Shown: positions 27,142 to 38,216, counted from the stretch's first letter. The stretch is 64,000 bases of DNA from Berryella intestinalis (GCF_000814825.1 NZ_CP009302.1:744001-808000); one strand, 5' to 3'. The notes: generated by a model from the sequence alone, not told the origin. Made by a program: numbers and translations.

Positions 27142-28092
27142 ATGGGCGATCGCGACGTCACGCTTGAAAACCTCGAGGTGGTCATCGTCAGCGGCATGAG
27201 CGGCGCGGGCCGCACCGAGTCGATGCGCGTGTTCGAGGACCTGGGCTATTACTGCGTCGACAACCTGCCTCCCGTTCTCATCGGCAGCCTCATCGACATG
27301 TACCGCGCCCACGGGGTCGAAGGGAAGCCCGCGAAGCTGGCGTTCGTGTGCGACGCGCGCACGGGCGACTTCTTCGAGGCGATGCACACCGAGCTGGAAA
27401 GCCTCAAGGACAAGGGCGTGAACTACCGCATCGTGTTCCTCGACGCCGACGACGAGAAGCTCATCTCGCGCTACAAGTCCAGCCGTCGCCGCCATCCCCT
27501 GTGCGGCGACGGGGCCACCATCTCGCGCGGCATCGCGCGCGAACGCGACGTGCTGTTCGAGCTGAAGCAGGCCGCCACGTTCGTGATCGACACCACCAAC
27601 CTGCTGCCCGCCGAGTTGCGCGCCAAGCTCCACGAGCTGTTCTCCGACGGCTCTCCCGCGCAGGGCCTTTCGGTCACGGTGTACTCGTTCGGGTTCAAGC
27701 ACGGGGCGCCCGCCGACGCCGACGTGGTCATCGACGTGCGCTTCCTTCCCAATCCCTACTACGAGAGCAGGTTGAAGTATCTGACCGGGCTGGACCAGCC
27801 GGTTCGGGACTACGTGCTGTACAACGAGGAGACCGAGAAGTTCCTGCGCCGTTGGGAGGCGCTTTTGGACTGCGTCATGCCGGGCTATGTGTCGGAAGGA
27901 AAGCAGCAGCTCGCCATCGCGGTCGGATGCACGGGCGGCCAGCACCGCAGCGTCGCGCTCGCCGAGGTCACAGGCGACTACCTTTCGTCGAAGGGATACC
28001 GCGTGAGCGTCGCGCACCGCGATCTGAAGCTGGCGGTGCGCGGTGACGGGTCGGTCACCGTGGCCAACGTGAGCGAGAGCGCGAACGACTGA
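27142..28092 (+). CDS. rapZ: RapZ/YvcJ-family nucleotide-binding protein
   Basis: A 316-residue P-loop protein. In E. coli RapZ senses GlcN6P and controls the small RNA GlmZ; in Gram-positives YvcJ binds nucleotides. The P-loop GMSGAGRTES has Arg where Lys is canonical, a form also known from actinobacterial members. C-terminal marks are the YESRLKYLTGLDQPVRDYV stretch and VGCTGGQHRSVALAE. The ATG at 27142 is preferred to the GTG at 27133 because AAGGAG (27128-27133) then has 8-base spacing. It overlaps yvcK by one base. Confidence 0.95.
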   Translation: MGDRDVTLENLEVVIVSGMSGAGRTESMRVFEDLGYYCVDNLPPVLIGSLIDMYRAHGVEGKPAKLAFVCDARTGDFFEAMHTELESLKDKGVNYRIVFLDADDEKLISRYKSSRRRHPLCGDGATISRGIARERDVLFELKQAATFVIDTTNLLPAELRAKLHELFSDGSPAQGLSVTVYSFGFKHGAPADADVVIDVRFLPNPYYESRLKYLTGLDQPVRDYVLYNEETEKFLRRWEALLDCVMPGYVSEGKQQLAIAVGCTGGQHRSVALAEVTGDYLSSKGYRVSVAHRDLKLAVRGDGSVTVANVSESAND

Positions 28093-29128
28093 TGATGAAG
28101 CGCGACCGCCAGGCCGAAGAGGCCTTCGTCCACGATCCGTCCGCAACCGCCGCCTTCGCCGTGCTGAAGGACCTGTCGGGCTCCATACTTCCCAAACGCC
28201 GCTTCAAGGCGGTGGTCATCGGCGGTGGCACCGGGGCGCCGGTTTCGATACGGACCCTCCTGTCCATGGGCGTGAAGACCTCCGCGGTCGTCGCGATGGC
28301 CGACGATGGAGGATCGACCGGCATCTTGCGCACGGAAGCGGGTGCGACGGCACCGGGGGATATTCGGAAGTGCCTGACCGCCATGGCGTCCGATTCCGAC
28401 GATCCGTTCACCGAGGCCTTCAAGATACGCTTCACGTTCGCCGAGAACCACACGCTGGGCAACCTCGTGCTCTCCGCGCTCGAGGCGACTACGGGGAGCT
28501 TTCCGGAGGCCATCGCCATCTGCGAGAAGATGCTGGGGGCCCGCGGGCACGTGTACCCCTCCACGCTCGGGCGCGTTATCCTCGAAGCCGACACGGCCGA
28601 CGGACGCACGGTGTTCGGCCAGGCCGTGGCGTCGCATTCCCGCTCGCCGCTCTCGCGCGTGCGCCTTTCGTCCGAAGAGCCCATAGCGGCCTACGAACCC
28701 GCCGTGCATGCGATCGAGCGGGCCGACCTCATCGTGCTCGGCCCCGGATCCCTGTTCACCTCCATCATTCCGAACCTGCTGGTCCCCGGTATCGTGGAGG
28801 CGATCTCCCGCTCGTCGGCGCCGGTCGCATTCGTGTGCTCGCTTGCCGACGTCCAGGGCGAGACGCGCGGCATGTCGGTCACCGACCACGTGCGCGCGCT
28901 TGAAGAGCACGGCATGACCGGACTGGTCGACTTCCTCATCGCAAACGCGCCGTCTGCGATCGACGAACGCGGCGAGGCGGTGCGCCCCGTGCTGCTCTCT
29001 TCTGCCGAGGCGGCGCGCATCGAAGCGCGCGGCATTCAGGTGATCATGCGCGATCTGGCTGACCATAATGCGGTGACCTGGCACGATCCTCTTCGTCTGC
29101 GCGAGGCGTTCGAGGAGGTGCTGGGCAG

Positions 29129-29150
<22 letters not shown>
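28092..29150 (+). CDS. yvcK: YvcK/GluYvcK-family gluconeogenesis factor (CofD-like)
   Basis: A 352-residue CofD-like Rossmann protein that binds UDP-sugars and supports cell shape and growth on gluconeogenic carbon. Seen are AVVIGGGTGAPVSIRTLL, VAMADDGGSTGILR, GDIRKCLTAM, ENHTLGNLVLSALE and LIVLGPGSLFTSI. Two adjacent ATGs (28092, 28095) are possible starts. It overlaps rapZ by one base and whiA by 22. Confidence 0.95.
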
Positions 29151-31136
<1,986 letters not shown>

Positions 31137-31145
31137 GCACTTCGC

Positions 31146-31169
31146 TCGGGCGGCCTCGGGGTCGCCCGA
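31146..31169 (+). terminator. intercistronic hairpin between gap and pgk
   Basis: TCGGGCG (31146-31152) pairs with CGCCCGA (31163-31169), followed by TTGCTTTTGC. It is a weak terminator or a processing point that would favour gap over the downstream genes. Confidence 0.45.
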
Positions 31170-31207
31170 TTGCTTTTGCAGACCGGTTGTACGAAAAGGA
31201 CACATGC

Positions 31208-32395
31208 ATGACCACCATCAACACCATCGATCAGCTCGACGCCGCCGGCAAACGCGTTCTGGTGCGCGTCGATTTCAACGTCCCGGTCAAAGACGGCCTG
31301 GTCGCCGATGATACGCGCATCACCGCCGCGCTTCCCACCATCGAGCGTTTGGTGGGCCAGGGCGCGCGCGTGGTGCTCATGAGCCACCGGGGCCGCCCTT
31401 CGGGCGAGGGGTTCGAGGAGGGCTTCTCCCTGAAGCCCGCCGCAAAGCGGCTGGCCCAGCTCGTGGATGCGCCGGTGCGCATGGCAGACGATATCGCGGG
31501 CCCCGACGCCCTCGCCAAGGCCGAGTCCCTGGCGCCCGGCGAGATCCTCGTGGTGGAAAACCTCCGCTTCGATAAGCGCGAGAAGAAAAACGATCCGACG
31601 TTTTGCGCCGAGCTGGCCAAACTGGGCGAAGTGTACGTGAACGACGCGTTCGGCACCGCTCATCGGGCCCACGCTTCGACCGCGGGCGTGGCAGAGCTGC
31701 TCCCGACCTATGCGGGTTACCTCATGGAGCGCGAGGTGTCCACGCTCACCGGCATGCTCGCCCAGCCCGAGCGCCCCTTCACCGCGGTGCTGGGAGGATC
31801 CAAGGTATCCGATAAGATCCAGGTCATCGACGCGTTGATGGAGAAATGCGATACGCTCGTCATCGGTGGCGGCATGTGCTTCACCTTCCTTGCGGCCAAA
31901 GGCCACGGCGTCGGCTCGTCCCTGTGCGAGCGCGATTTCGTCGACCGCGCCGCTCAGATGATCGAGCGCGCGCGAGAGAAAGGCGTGGAGCTGCTGCTTC
32001 CCGTGGACGTCGTCGCGGCCGACCGGTTCGCCGAGGACGCCGATTCGATGGTGGTCGGGGTCGATTCCATTCCCGAGGACCGCATGGGGCTCGATATCGG
32101 CCCGAAGACCGCCGAGCTGTACGGAGAGGCGTGCCGCAAGGCCGCCACGGTGTTCTGGAACGGCCCGATGGGCGTGTTCGAGATGGATGCGTTTTCGGCG
32201 GGAACCCGCGCGGTTGCCGAGGCCATTGCCGAGAACCGCACCGGAACCACCATCATCGGCGGCGGCGACAGCGTGGCGGCCGTCAACAAGTTCGGCCTGG
32301 CCGACCGCATGACCTTCATCTCGACCGGCGGCGGCGCCTCGATGGAGCTCGTCGAAGGCAAGGAGCTGCCCGGCGTGGCGGCGCTTTGCCGCTAG
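31208..32395 (+). CDS. pgk: phosphoglycerate kinase
   Basis: The ATP-forming glycolytic kinase, 395 residues. Seen are [33 protein letters not shown]-type [26 protein letters not shown], and [21 protein letters not shown] precedes the ATG. A longer in-frame reading starts inside gap and is not used. Confidence 0.98.
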   Translation: MTTINTIDQLDAAGKRVLVRVDFNVPVKDGLVADDTRITAALPTIERLVGQGARVVLMSHRGRPSGEGFEEGFSLKPAAKRLAQLVDAPVRMADDIAGPDALAKAESLAPGEILVVENLRFDKREKKNDPTFCAELAKLGEVYVNDAFGTAHRAHASTAGVAELLPTYAGYLMEREVSTLTGMLAQPERPFTAVLGGSKVSDKIQVIDALMEKCDTLVIGGGMCFTFLAAKGHGVGSSLCERDFVDRAAQMIERAREKGVELLLPVDVVAADRFAEDADSMVVGVDSIPEDRMGLDIGPKTAELYGEACRKAATVFWNGPMGVFEMDAFSAGTRAVAEAIAENRTGTTIIGGGDSVAAVNKFGLADRMTFISTGGGASMELVEGKELPGVAALCR

Positions 32396-32429
32396 CCGGT
32401 AGCGTAACCGTTTTTAGAAAGGGGCATCC

Positions 32430-33200
32430 GTGCGCACACCTCTGATCGCAGGCAACTGGAAGATGAACAACACCATTCCCGAAGCAGTGGTGCTGGCCCA
32501 AGACATCTGCAACAACTTCGAACGGGACTGGGCAAGCGAAGTGGACGTGCTGGTGTGCCCCCCCGCGCTCGACATCAAACCGGTGAAGACCGTGTTCGAG
32601 TTCGATCGCGTCAAGGTCCAGGTGGGAGCCCAGAACGTGTACTGGGAGGAAAGCGGCGCCTTTACCGGCGAGCTTTCCTGCGGCATGCTGGCTTCGGCCG
32701 GCTGCTCGGCGGTCATCGTGGGCCACTCCGAGCGCCGCAATCTGTTCGGCGAGACCAACGAGGACGTGAACCGCAAGGCCAAGGCCGTTCTCGCCGCGCG
32801 CATGACCCCCATAGTCTGCGTGGGGGAATCGCTGTTCGTGCGCGAAGCGGGCGAAGCGGTCGAATACGTATGCTCCCAGGTCGAAGCGGCGCTCGCGGGG
32901 ATCGACGAGGTCGAGGCCCGCTCGTGCGTCATCGCCTACGAACCTGTGTGGGCCATCGGCACGGGCCGCACCGCCACGCCCGAGCAGGCCGAGGAGATCT
33001 GCGCGGCCATCCGAGGAGTGCTGGCGCGCCGCTACGGGTCGGATACGGCCGAGGCGGTGCGCATCCTGTACGGCGGGTCGGTGAACATCGGCAACATCGA
33101 GCTGCTCATGGCCCAACCCGACATCGACGGCGGTTTGGTGGGCGGCGCCAGCCTCGATGCGAGGGGTTTTCTGTCGCTGGTGAGGGCGTGCGTGCGATGA
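32430..33200 (+). CDS. tpiA: triosephosphate isomerase
   Basis: Interconverts DHAP and glyceraldehyde-3-phosphate; 256 residues. It has the active-site Lys in AGNWKMN, the His in VGHSERR, the Glu in AYEPVWAIGTG, and the phosphate loop LYGGSVN. The GTG at 32430 follows AAAGGGG. It shares 4 bases (ATGA) with gpmI. Confidence 0.98.
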   Translation: MRTPLIAGNWKMNNTIPEAVVLAQDICNNFERDWASEVDVLVCPPALDIKPVKTVFEFDRVKVQVGAQNVYWEESGAFTGELSCGMLASAGCSAVIVGHSERRNLFGETNEDVNRKAKAVLAARMTPIVCVGESLFVREAGEAVEYVCSQVEAALAGIDEVEARSCVIAYEPVWAIGTGRTATPEQAEEICAAIRGVLARRYGSDTAEAVRILYGGSVNIGNIELLMAQPDIDGGLVGGASLDARGFLSLVRACVR

Positions 33201-34765
33201 CGTGGGAGAGGAAAGGCGCCGAAGCGCGCGCAGCCTACACGCTTCCGGCCGCGCTCATCATCATGGACGGTTTTGGGCTCGATGACGCGGGCCCGGGAAA
33301 CGCGATCTCGCTCGCCTCGACGCCGGTGCTCGACAAAGTGTTCTCGACTTGCTCGATGACGAAGCTCGATGCGTCGGGCGAGTCGGTGGGGCTGCCGGAC
33401 GGTCAGATGGGCAACTCCGAGGTGGGGCACCTCAATATCGGCGCAGGCCGCGTGGTCCATCAGGAGCTGTCGCGCATCAACCAGGCTTGTCGCACCGGCG
33501 AGCTGGCCGCCAACCCCGTGCTGCAGGCTGCGTTCGATGCGGCGAAGGGCCCCGGGTCGGTGCTCCATCTCATGGGGCTTTTGTCCGACGGCGGCGTCCA
33601 TTCCTCCAACGAGCATCTGTACTCCCTGGTGAGGGCCGCTAAGGAGCGCGGCGTGGGCAACGTGTCGGTCCATTGCTTCATGGACGGGCGCGACGTCGCG
33701 CCGAAAAGCGGCACGGGATTCGCACGCGAGCTGGAGTCGGTTCTGTCCGACCTGTCCGACGACGGCTTCTGCGCGCGCGTCGCCTCGGTGTCGGGGCGCT
33801 ATTACGCGATGGATCGCGACAACCGATGGGAACGGGTGCAGCTCGCCTACGACGCGATCGTCGGCGCGCATCCGCTCAGCGACCTCTCGTTCGAGCAGGC
33901 GCTGGCCGCGTCGTACGAGCGCGACGTCACCGACGAGTTCGTCGTTCCGGCCGCGTTCGACGCCCGCGGCGTGCGCGACGGCGATGCCGTGGTGTTCTTC
34001 AACTTCCGCCCCGACCGCGCCCGTCAGATAACCAGGGCGTTCGTCGACGAGGCGTTCGACGGCTTCGACCGTTTGCAGAGAAGGGACGTCTCGTTCGTCT
34101 GCCTCACCGAGTATGATCCGACCATCGACGCACCCGTCGCCTTCCCGAAGACGTTCCCGGAAAACGTGCTGGCCGACGTGGTGTCCGAAGCCGGTCTCGC
34201 CCAGTACCACATCGCCGAGACCGAGAAGTACGCGCATGTCACGTTCTTCCTGAACGGCGGTCGCGAGCAGCCCAAGGCGGGGGAGATGCGCAAGCTCATC
34301 GCGAGCCCGAAGGTGGCCACGTACGATCTTCAGCCCGAGATGAGCGCTCCTTTGGTGGCCGATGCCCTCGCAAGCGCGATCGACGCCGACGAGGCCGACG
34401 TCTACATCGTGAACTTCGCCAACTGCGACATGGTGGGGCATACCGGCGTCATCCCGGCGGCGGTGCGCGCCGTCGAGGCGGTCGACGCGGCGGTCGGGCA
34501 GGTGCTGGAGGCGCTCGAGCGCCGATCGGGCGTGGCCCTCATCACCGCCGACCACGGCAACGCCGACAAGATGATCGCCGAGGACGGGACGCCGATGACC
34601 GCGCATACCACCGCGCTCGTGCCGCTGGCCCTGGTCGATTATTCGGGAAGGGGCCTCGCGCTGCGAAACCGCGTCGGATCGCTGTGCAACCTGGCGCCCA
34701 CGCTGCTGGACATGATGGGCGTGGCCCGGCCGGCCGAGATGACCGCCGACAGCCTTCTTGCCTGA
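33197..34765 (+). CDS. gpmI: phosphoglycerate mutase, 2,3-BPG-independent
   Basis: Interconverts 3- and 2-phosphoglycerate through a phosphoserine; 522 residues. The nucleophile is Ser74 in QMGNSEVGHLNIGAGR. Metal and substrate residues lie in LIIMDGFG, HCFMDGRDVAPKSG, FFNFRPDRARQIT, NFANCDMVGHTG and ITADHGNADKM. It is the last glycolytic gene of the run; enolase does not follow and must lie elsewhere. Confidence 0.97.
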   Translation: MTWERKGAEARAAYTLPAALIIMDGFGLDDAGPGNAISLASTPVLDKVFSTCSMTKLDASGESVGLPDGQMGNSEVGHLNIGAGRVVHQELSRINQACRTGELAANPVLQAAFDAAKGPGSVLHLMGLLSDGGVHSSNEHLYSLVRAAKERGVGNVSVHCFMDGRDVAPKSGTGFARELESVLSDLSDDGFCARVASVSGRYYAMDRDNRWERVQLAYDAIVGAHPLSDLSFEQALAASYERDVTDEFVVPAAFDARGVRDGDAVVFFNFRPDRARQITRAFVDEAFDGFDRLQRRDVSFVCLTEYDPTIDAPVAFPKTFPENVLADVVSEAGLAQYHIAETEKYAHVTFFLNGGREQPKAGEMRKLIASPKVATYDLQPEMSAPLVADALASAIDADEADVYIVNFANCDMVGHTGVIPAAVRAVEAVDAAVGQVLEALERRSGVALITADHGNADKMIAEDGTPMTAHTTALVPLALVDYSGRGLALRNRVGSLCNLAPTLLDMMGVARPAEMTADSLLA

Positions 34766-34859
34766 TGGGTGACGGTATCGCGCGGTTCCCATCTGTGGAG
34801 GGATGGTCGATCTTTCCGTTTGTTTCCCGAAACGGTGCCGATTGCGGTTCGTTTTCTAA

Positions 34860-34865
34860 TATAAT
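34860..34865 (+). promoter_or_regulatory. -10 box of secG
   Basis: TATAAT lies 42 bp before the secG GTG. No strong -35 hexamer is seen. The 141-bp gap after gpmI shows no clear terminator. Confidence 0.5.
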
Positions 34866-34906
34866 CTCCGAGTTGTTGTAATAGGCAATCTGAAAGTAGA
34901 GTCGCT

Positions 34907-35161
34907 GTGAACCCTCTTCTGATTATCCTGCTCATACTCCTGATCGTTTCCGGTCTGGGGCTCATCGTGTTCATCTTGCTGCATTCCGGCAAGGGCACCG
35001 GCGTGTCCGACATGGTCGCCAGCGCCGTGTACTCGTCGCAAACCGGCACCAGCATCGTGGAGAAGAACCTCGACCGCATCACCATTGCGCTCGCGATCAT
35101 CTTCATGCTGGCGCTCGTCGCGCTGATGTTCGTGTACCCCCAGGGAACGATTTCCCGTTAG
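34907..35161 (+). CDS. secG: preprotein translocase subunit SecG
   Basis: A small (84-residue) accessory subunit of the SecYEG channel. It has two membrane helices (LLIILLILLIVSGLGLIVF and LAIIFMLALVALMFV) joined by a loop with the usual LLHSGKGTGVSDM. It starts at a GTG. Its place after the glycolytic genes is the same as in many Gram-positives. Confidence 0.92.
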   Translation: MNPLLIILLILLIVSGLGLIVFILLHSGKGTGVSDMVASAVYSSQTGTSIVEKNLDRITIALAIIFMLALVALMFVYPQGTISR

Positions 35162-35171
35162 AAATTCCTAC

Positions 35172-35200
35172 TTCACAAGCGACGTTGTTTCGGTTATAGT
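35172..35200 (+). promoter_or_regulatory. tRNA-Leu promoter
   Basis: TTCACA (35172-35177) and TATAGT (35195-35200) with exactly 17 bp between them, 29 bp before the tRNA. Confidence 0.7.
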
Positions 35201-35228
35201 TACCAGCGTTGCTTTTGAAGCAGCATTC

Positions 35229-35317
35229 GTCGGAGTGGTGGAACGGCAGACACGCTAGCTTGAGGTGCTAGTGCCCATATCTCGGGTGTGCGGGTTCAAA
35301 TCCCGCCTCCGACACCA
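35229..35317 (+). tRNA. tRNA-Leu (anticodon GAG)
   Basis: The acceptor arms GTCGGAG and CTCCGAC pair fully. There is a long variable arm typical of Leu tRNA, the T-arm loop GTTCAAATC, and the anticodon loop TTGAGGT. CCA is encoded at 35315-35317. Confidence 0.96.
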
Positions 35318-35325
35318 GGAGAACT

Positions 35326-35355
35326 AAGTGCGAACCTGTCGGTTCGCACTTTTTG
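35326..35355 (+). terminator. tRNA-Leu terminator
   Basis: A perfect 11-bp stem AAGTGCGAACC (35326-35336) / GGTTCGCACTT (35341-35351) with a TGTC loop and five Ts (35350-35354). It lies just before the ribosome site of the transporter gene. Confidence 0.9.
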
Positions 35356-35377
35356 CATTTGGGCGCAAGGAGATACC

Positions 35378-36274
35378 GTGGCATCCTTCCTTTCTTCCAA
35401 TTCGACCTCGCGCACGAACCAGGTGCAGACGGTGCTCGTCGTCGTCTTGCTGTTCAACCTGGCCGTGGCGTTTGCCAAGTTCATCTACGGAACGGTTTCG
35501 GGTCTGTCGTCGGTTCAGGCCGACGGCGTCCACTCGCTGTTCGATTCGGCGGGCAACGTGGTGGGGATCTTCGGCGTTCTGATCGCCTCGAGGCCCCCCG
35601 ATGAGACGCATCCGTACGGGCACGCCAAGTTCGAGACCTATGCGAGCGTGATCATCGGGGTCATGCTGCTGTTCGCGGCCTACGAAGTTGGTTCGGAGGC
35701 GCTGTCCAAGATCGCGACGGGCTCGACGGGTACGGTCGAGCCGTTCTCGTTCGTCCTGATGATCGGCACGCTCGGGGTGAACATATTCGTGTCCCAGTAC
35801 GAGAAGCGCCGCGCGGCCGAGCTGAAAAGCGAGGTTCTTGCGGCGGACGCCCGCCATACGCTTTCCGATGTGTTCGTCTCGATCGGGGTTCTGGCGAGCT
35901 TGGGGCTTGTGGCCCTGGGCTACCCGATGGCCGACCCCATTATGACGCTTTTGGTCATGCTGGCCATTCTGAAGGCCGCTTACGAAGTGTTCAGCACGGC
36001 TATCGTGACCTTGTCCGACCATGCCGTCATACCGGTCGAGGAGCTTCGCGGGCTGGCGATGTCGGTCGAGGGAGTGGAGGATACCCACCACGAGCGCTCG
36101 CGCGGCTCCGAAAGCGAGATCTACTGCGACCTGCATGTCCTTGTGGACGAAGGGATGACGGTGGGGGAGGCCCACCGCGTCGCCGAGGCGGTCGAGCGCA
36201 CCATCAAGGAGGCTCGCCCCGAAGTCAAAGAGGCCCTCGTGCACATCGAGCCCAACGACGGCCATGTCGATTAG
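35378..36274 (+). CDS. cation diffusion facilitator family transporter
   Basis: A 298-residue metal/H+ antiporter of the inner membrane. About six hydrophobic segments occupy residues 15-200, and a C-terminal cytoplasmic metallochaperone-like domain follows. The transport-site motifs are ADGVHSLFDSAGN and ADARHTLSDV (two HxxxD pairs), plus HPYGHAKFE. The HxxxD/HxxxD pattern is commonest in Zn-type CDF proteins; the true metal is not settled. The GTG at 35378 has AAGGAG. It overlaps the HAD gene by 11 bases. Confidence 0.92.
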   Translation: MASFLSSNSTSRTNQVQTVLVVVLLFNLAVAFAKFIYGTVSGLSSVQADGVHSLFDSAGNVVGIFGVLIASRPPDETHPYGHAKFETYASVIIGVMLLFAAYEVGSEALSKIATGSTGTVEPFSFVLMIGTLGVNIFVSQYEKRRAAELKSEVLAADARHTLSDVFVSIGVLASLGLVALGYPMADPIMTLLVMLAILKAAYEVFSTAIVTLSDHAVIPVEELRGLAMSVEGVEDTHHERSRGSESEIYCDLHVLVDEGMTVGEAHRVAEAVERTIKEARPEVKEALVHIEPNDGHVD

Positions 36275-36971
36275 CGGCGCCTCGCCCAAGGGCCACCGCG
36301 TCGTCCTGTTCGATGTCGGACAGACGCTCGTGCGCGCCTGCCCCGATATCGGCGAGATGTTCTGGCGCGTGAGCACCGAGCTTGGCTACGAGGTGGATCG
36401 AAGGCACGCGGTGAGGCTCCAGCCGCTGGTGTACGAGTACTACGAAGCCGAGTACCTCAAAGACGGCGACTTCTGGTGCCACCAGGATCGGTCGGTTCTG
36501 ATATGGCTCGATATGTACGCGCTTATGTGCCGCGAAACGGGTCTTGACGACGAGATCGACCGGATTCCGCGCCTCATGTACGATCGCTACCTCGACGCGC
36601 GCTCATGGGAGGTCTACGGCGACGTCGTGCCGTGCCTTACGCGGCTCAAACGGAGGGGATGCCGGTTGGCTGCGGTGTCGAACTGGTCGAACCATCTCGA
36701 GGGGCTTCTGCGGGATCTGGGCCTGCTTCCGTATTTCGACGAGGTGGTCGCTTCTGCGGCGGTGGGCTTGCGCAAGCCCGATCCCGCCATCTTCAAGCTG
36801 GCGCTGCAGCGGCTGGGCGCGGCGGTCGATAGCGCCGTCCATGTGGGCGATTCGTACGAGGCCGACGTATGCGGGGCCCTGAACGCCGATATCGAGGCCG
36901 TGCTGTTGGATCGGGAGGGGAAGAGCCGCCGGCCGGGATGCCCTACGATCGCGAGTCTGCGCGAGCTCTAG
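36264..36971 (+). CDS. HAD-superfamily hydrolase
   Basis: A 235-residue phosphatase-like protein. The order of motifs is VVLFDVGQTLV (motif I; the second Asp is Gly, as in several subfamily IA members), LAAVSNWSNH (II), LRKPDPAIFKLAL (III), and HVGDSYEADVCGA (IV). An alpha-helical cap lies between motifs I and II. The substrate is unknown. It is translationally linked to the CDF transporter. Confidence 0.88.
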   Translation: MSISGASPKGHRVVLFDVGQTLVRACPDIGEMFWRVSTELGYEVDRRHAVRLQPLVYEYYEAEYLKDGDFWCHQDRSVLIWLDMYALMCRETGLDDEIDRIPRLMYDRYLDARSWEVYGDVVPCLTRLKRRGCRLAAVSNWSNHLEGLLRDLGLLPYFDEVVASAAVGLRKPDPAIFKLALQRLGAAVDSAVHVGDSYEADVCGALNADIEAVLLDREGKSRRPGCPTIASLREL

Positions 36972-37010
36972 CGCGGGATTGGAGGATCGCGCTTCGATAC
37001 CTTGCCTGGA

Positions 37011-37038
37011 AAAGAAAAACACGCGCCGTAGCGCGTGT
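37011..37038 (-). terminator. tRNA-Val terminator
   Basis: On the minus strand ACACGCGC-TACG-GCGCGTGT is followed by TTTTCTTTT. It lies 12 bases beyond the tRNA-Val 3' end. Confidence 0.9.
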
Positions 37039-37048
37039 CCGTGCATTC

Positions 37049-37124
<76 letters not shown>

Positions 37125-37162
37125 GATTAGCCGTGGATGCGTTTCCGCATCAGCAAGCAGTT

Positions 37163-37190
37163 AGTATACAGGAACGGTTAAGGCTGTCAA
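37163..37190 (-). promoter_or_regulatory. tRNA-Val promoter
   Basis: On the minus strand TTGACA (37185-37190) and TATACT (37163-37168) are 16 bp apart, a near-consensus housekeeping promoter. Confidence 0.85.
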
Positions 37191-37224
37191 AGGTTTTTTC
37201 GACAGGAGAAAAACTTTTTGGGTC

Positions 37225-37253
37225 TTGCGCGCCCCCGCCCGGTCGCGTATCAT
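37225..37253 (+). promoter_or_regulatory. tRNA-Gly/Cys promoter, copy 1
   Basis: TTGCGC (37225-37230), a 17-bp GC-rich spacer, and TATCAT (37248-37253), 13 bp before the tRNA. Confidence 0.65.
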
Positions 37254-37266
37254 GGTCACCCGTGAC

Positions 37267-37342
37267 GCGGACATGGCTCAGCTGGTAGAGCACCACCTTG
37301 CCAAGGTGGGGGTCGCGGGTTCGAACCCCGTTGTCCGCTCCA
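37267..37342 (+). tRNA. tRNA-Gly (anticodon GCC), copy 1
   Basis: Acceptor GCGGACA/TGTCCGC, the anticodon in CCTTGCCAAGG, T-arm GGTTCGAACCCC, discriminator T, and CCA encoded at 37340-37342. Confidence 0.97.
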
Positions 37343-37352
37343 CCGTCTTCCC

Positions 37353-37381
37353 GGGGCCGGCCATCAAGCGTGGCCGGCCCC
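37353..37381 (+). other. inter-tRNA hairpin, copy 1
   Basis: GGGGCCGGCCA (37353-37363) and TGGCCGGCCCC (37371-37381) form an 11-bp stem between the two tRNAs. It may mark processing or partial termination, since no T-run follows. Confidence 0.6.
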
Positions 37382-37394
37382 TTGCTTCATCCCC

Positions 37395-37468
37395 GGCGAC
37401 GTGGCCAAGCGGTAAGGCAGAGGCCTGCAAAGCCTTCACCCCCGGTTCGAATCCGGGCGTCGCCTCCA
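37395..37468 (+). tRNA. tRNA-Cys (anticodon GCA), copy 1
   Basis: Acceptor GGCGACG/CGTCGCC, anticodon loop CTGCAAA, T-arm GGTTCGAATCC, discriminator T, and CCA encoded at 37466-37468. Confidence 0.97.
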
Positions 37469-37478
37469 GAAAAGACCC

Positions 37479-37508
37479 CGAGAGGGGCCCCTCCCGGGGC
37501 CCCTCTCG
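37479..37508 (+). terminator. tRNA-Gly/Cys terminator hairpin, copy 1
   Basis: A 13-bp GC-rich stem (CGAGAGGGGCCCC against GGGGCCCCTCTCG) with a TCCC loop and no T-run. Confidence 0.65.
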
Positions 37509-37643
37509 CGTATCCGGGGGCCTTCCTGGCGGACGAGCCCCTCGGACGCCGTCACAGAGGCCGTTCTGGGAGGAAACGTGCGGCGGCTTTTGAGGATATA
37601 GGGCCTTCGAGCCAAGCAACGCGCCCACCTTCCATCCGGCCGG

Positions 37644-38000
37644 CTATCCGCTGGTTTTCAGCCGCTCCTTGTATCCTTCGCCCCAGGCCCACAGGGCGTC
37701 GAGCACGGGCTCGAGCGTCTTGCCCAGCTCGGTGAGCGAGTACTCCACGCGCGGGGGAACCTCGGCGTACACCTCGCGGTGAACGAGGCCCCGCGCTTCC
37801 ATGGTACGGAGGTTCGAGGTGAGTACCTTCTGCGACACCTTGCCGATGGAGCGTTGCAGCTCCTTGAAGCGCATGGTGTCGTTGAGCACGAGGTCGCGCA
37901 GGATGAGCACCTGCCATTTATTGCCGATCAGCGAAAGCGTCGTTTCCACGGGACAAGGCGGCAGCGATTCGAGAACCGCCTCGTTCTTCGCTATCCCCAT
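37644..38000 (-). CDS. HxlR-family transcriptional regulator
   Basis: A 118-residue winged-helix protein with the HxlR pattern CPVETTLSLIGNKWQVLILRDL, then MRFKELQRSIGKVSQKVLTSNL and PPRVEYSLTELGKTL. The single Cys16 before the first helix sits where YodB/HypR-type members sense thiol stress. It is divergent from the sirtuin-macrodomain pair and is the obvious candidate regulator. It is the first gene inside the tRNA-repeat bracket. Confidence 0.92.
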   Translation of the reverse strand: MGIAKNEAVLESLPPCPVETTLSLIGNKWQVLILRDLVLNDTMRFKELQRSIGKVSQKVLTSNLRTMEARGLVHREVYAEVPPRVEYSLTELGKTLEPVLDALWAWGEGYKERLKTSG

Positions 38001-38015
38001 AGTCTAACCACATCC

Positions 38016-38029
38016 TAAACTCCAGTTTA
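38016..38029. promoter_or_regulatory. palindrome in the HxlR/sirtuin divergent region
   Basis: TAAACT-CC-AGTTTA, a perfect 14-bp palindrome 16 bp upstream of the HxlR start codon. It is a candidate HxlR site for autoregulation. Confidence 0.5.
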
Positions 38030-38039
38030 AGCACATTAG

Positions 38040-38068
38040 TTACAAAAAGGTACCTACAGCACTATATT
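38040..38068 (+). promoter_or_regulatory. promoter of the sirtuin-macrodomain operon
   Basis: TTACAA (38040-38045) and TATATT (38063-38068) with a 17-bp spacer that contains the palindrome AGGTACCT (38048-38055). The leader of about 140 bases to the GTG at 38217 holds no ORF or fold that I recognise. Confidence 0.6.
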
Positions 38069-38216
38069 GTGCCTACTTTCCATCGGTATGCAACGATTCT
38101 AGTATTCGCATCGACAGAAATCAACGGAACGCCGATGTCGGACGAAAAGGGAAAGGGCGCATCGCGCCGATCCCAGCCGTCGCAGCCGGGCGATTGTCGA
38201 AGGACGGGAGGTCGCA

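Larger units (their letters stand above)
37223..37526 (+). repeat. 304-bp direct repeat, copy 1: complete tRNA-Gly/tRNA-Cys unit
   Basis: It matches 44541-44844 base for base (constant offset 7318) when read side by side. The unit starts two bases before the -35 hexamer and ends 18 bases past the terminator hairpin, so it is exactly one transcription unit. Sequence similarity stops sharply at both ends. The 7 kb between the copies is accessory in content. Confidence 0.92.

Noticed and set aside
25111-28146. A 1011-codon minus-strand frame opposite uvrC and rapZ
   Set aside because: It runs antisense to two well-conserved genes, consists of low-complexity Arg/Val/His-rich translation, and lacks start signals.
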